64,000 bases of DNA from the NCBI GenBank assembly GCA_900239685.1, contig OENT01000701.1, forward strand, positions 20,024-84,023, written 5' to 3'. The notes beneath the pieces were generated by a model. That model saw only the letters and a list, made by a program, of their open reading frames with translations, was not told the origin of the DNA and ran no database searches. The stretch comes from Rotaria macrura. Taxonomy: Eukaryota; Rotifera; Eurotatoria; Philodinida; Philodinidae. Of the stretch, positions 61,566-64,000 are shown piece after piece. The translations under genes were made by a program, and so were the position numbers. Within the stretch, counting starts at the first letter, position 1. Each line of letters opens with the position of its first letter.

Positions 61566-64000
61566 ACCATCTAAGTTGTGCCTGCTTGTCGCGTTCTGTT
61601 TAGAAGGAAGTTCAAAATCCTAGCTATTTACCTTCAACACTCATGTTCAAATGTATTTTTCTAATCGGGAGCATAAGTCTCTGTCTGGAAATTTCGGTGC
61701 TCATCACTTACAGGTATGGTTGTTGTACGAACATCTCATAGCGAACTGTGAACATGGTCGGGAGTCATGAGACGAATCATTGAGAAGCATTTCTGTTTAG
61801 TCAAGAAAATTGCTTGATCATCTCACAATCATGCGTTTAGTTATAGGAGTGTTTCGACGGCAATTGATAGCGGAACGAAGATAACTACCAGAGAAGATAA
61901 TGAGGAACAAAAATTATTGTTCATCAGAGAGTAAAACAGCACTGATACAATTAGAAAGAAGAGTGCCATGATGGCTGAAAAATGTGGAAAATACGTGAAA
62001 TGAGTGGCTATGGCAAAGCGCTAGTTTTATTCTATTTGTTTTTTCTAAAACACGATTTAAAATGAGTGTTGGAGTTGTATAGGGAGAAATCAGCGTCGAT
62101 TCGTTCGCAGACCATGACAGACAGACAAATGATGGCAAGGTATGCTACCATCGCAGGCAGTGAGGTAAATTCAGATTAAATAAAAATTTTCTCAACACAC
62201 TCACTAACAGTCATATAACAATGGCTTTCTATGTAGCCGACGCCAGGATTGCTCTGCATTGATACGGCTTTGATTAGCTGTTCAATGCAGTCGCACTACC
62301 GGGTTTCTCATTTAAATCCTATAAAAGTTGGGCTAACGGCTATTCTACGTGAAAATCGATTTAGAAATTTGTTCTACTTTTTGAGTAGTTGCATATTATT
62401 TCGCATTCAATATAAACTGGCTTTGCACTGAAAATCGGTTTTCCTCATTTTGTTTTCACAAGATAAACTTGAAGAGAATACTTGTTTGAAATATCTTTTT
62501 TTATTGCAAAACAAAACAGTAGACTCTCTGATTTACGTGCAAGTCATACATACTAAAATGATAGCCATGCATATTTCTGAAATCATGATATGGTATAGAA
62601 GCAATCGTTTAATTCGTTTTACGGTAAGGCGCTTTAAAGTGTTTTGATTCGTTGATTTTGAATTATTTCTTGATGAAAATCCTAGAAAACAACGGTTCCA
62701 ATGAAAGAAAGAATTTGTCAGGCACCGTATCTTGAGAACGCAATGATTAAGGAAGCTGCTATGTTTCAAACATGTACACTCCGCTAAACTTCGGATCTAG
62801 CAAAATATTGGGCTTGAATAGTTGATTTGTTCACATTCCATAGAGAAAGCAAAAAGAACGTTATTTTTCCCTTGCTTGGGCTTTGATATCGTATGATTTG
62901 AAGCCAATAAAGACTTGAAACTTCTACCATTAGTAGAGTTGATAGAGTTATATATCTCTCCATGTGAATTTCAAGCTATGTGGCTCTTACATTTCATCTA
63001 AGATAACCTGAGAGAAATCTTGACCGCTAGTTTTTCTAAGATAATTTCCTCAAAAAGCTTAGAAAACTGTTGCTGAACTTTGACCTTCTATTCAATTTTC
63101 TATGTAGGGAAGCGGGATTAGAATTACTCTCTCGCTTTTACGTCCATGTGTTTCTAAGAAGTCGTTAGTGTGTTTGAGTGAAACGTTGTGATTGTTATAC
63201 AAAAAACATGTTTTCACTATATATATATGTATATATGCATACACGTTTCTCTGCTTATGATCAATGTCACATAGCATTAGTGTGCAAGTGAGTGGAAGCA
63301 TCATACACTAGCAAGAACTTAAAAGAAAGACGAACGCACGCGAAGACACGAGAGGAGACAGGTAACATGTATGTCACCATACATGATCACACAACAAAAA
63401 GAAACATTAATGGTCCGTTCCTCTAGAGATGCAAGGCTGAAGCAAAAGATGGAATGCATAACTATTACATCGTGTAACAAAGCCCTATTGGCACATTCTA
63501 GCTTGGTTAGTGACACGAGTTAATTCTTGGAAGTGCATGAGTTTTTATTAGCATTTTTTGTTAATGATGATGGCATCATACGATGCTCGAACCGTGTCTC
63601 GCTCTCATCTCATACGCTACCATTTTTCAATAATTCCTTCTTCTTACCTATCGAAAACACTATTTTGGAACGACACCGTCACAGTTCGTTCCAAGGACTA
63701 ATTTATGTGTCTTGCAATGTTGACCTGTCTACACCAAGTTTCTTCATATTAGATTGAGCGAGACGTTCATGTAACTATTCTTAAACTACAAAGGTGAAAC
63801 ACATAGTTTCCACTATTATTTAGAGCATCTTTTCTTTGGGGTACACAAGCTTTGAACTAATAGCTTCATCTCCTAGTTAGAAAAAGAAAAATAACTTTTC
63901 ACAAAAAGTTCTGGTTGTGCACTCTAAAAAACAATAAGTACTTTTCTGAACCCCTTAAAAAGGTTCGGTAGATTTAAGGTAGCATCCAAATGAACAGAAA
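61566..64000. other. Intergenic to window end, no supported gene
   Basis: A minus frame starting at 61969 (MALFFLIVSVLFYSLM) resembles a signal peptide but has no partner exon. Plus and minus frames at 63319-63757 show no domains. Otherwise AT-rich. Confidence 0.4.

Noticed and set aside
61201..61623. Plus-strand frame of 140 codons
   Set aside because: Hydrophobic antisense shadow of a charged minus-strand frame, starting inside the foldback arm.
1..64000. Operons, ribosome-binding sites, CRISPR arrays, bacterial insertion sequences, phage or viral genes, telomeric repeat arrays
   Set aside because: None seen. Introns, TATA boxes, poly(A) signals and a eukaryotic tRNA indicate nuclear DNA, and no regularly spaced direct repeats were found.

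Overview
The window reads as nuclear DNA of a small-genome metazoan, most likely a bdelloid rotifer (inference). The base composition is AT-rich. Genes are split by short GT-AG introns (67, 76, 78, 162, 513 bp, plus one of 1.94 kb), with TATA boxes and AATAAA signals at several loci and a eukaryotic-type tRNA-Pro(AGG). The protein set (a long FG-GAP propeller protein, an LDLa protein, a PARP relative, a beta-helix protein, a GDXG lipase) fits what is known of bdelloid genomes. Nothing bacterial, organellar or CRISPR-like is visible. Gene density is low: five apparently intact protein genes, one 3'-truncated gene, two pseudogenes and one tRNA in 64 kb, with several deserts of 4-8 kb.

Layout. 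0.8-5.7 kb (+): membrane-anchored protein of 28 FG-GAP repeats. 7.4-8.5 kb (+): decayed short-chain dehydrogenase. 9.8-11.05 kb: repeat-like segment bounded by CCGAT-rich DNA. 18.0-18.6 kb (+): three-exon Ly6/three-finger surface protein. 18.6-26.9 kb: desert. 26.9-27.2 kb (-): small secreted antistasin/lustrin-type protein. 28.1-28.45 kb: full-length palindromic element just upstream of a secreted parallel beta-helix protein (28.7-32.3 kb, +). 34-45 kb: mostly empty except the tRNA at 41.3 kb and possible orphan exons. 45.8-47.1 kb (-): GDXG alpha/beta hydrolase. 49.3-50.7 kb (-): PARP-type pseudogene. 54.25 kb: 62-bp hAT-like mini-element. 56.93-57.30 kb: 369-bp TA-flanked palindrome. 58.5-60.0 kb (+): LDL-receptor class A protein that loses coherence at its 3' end, shortly before a foldback structure at 60.45-61.22 kb whose 248-bp arms differ at one base.

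The genes do not form an operon or pathway. Most encode secreted or surface proteins (propeller, Ly6, antistasin, beta-helix, LDLa). The two pseudogenes and four palindromic elements suggest a dynamic accessory region. The strongest leads are the 4x7 organisation of the propeller protein, the near-identical foldback arms beside the broken LDLa gene, and three MITE-like elements, two of which have recognisable target-site duplications.
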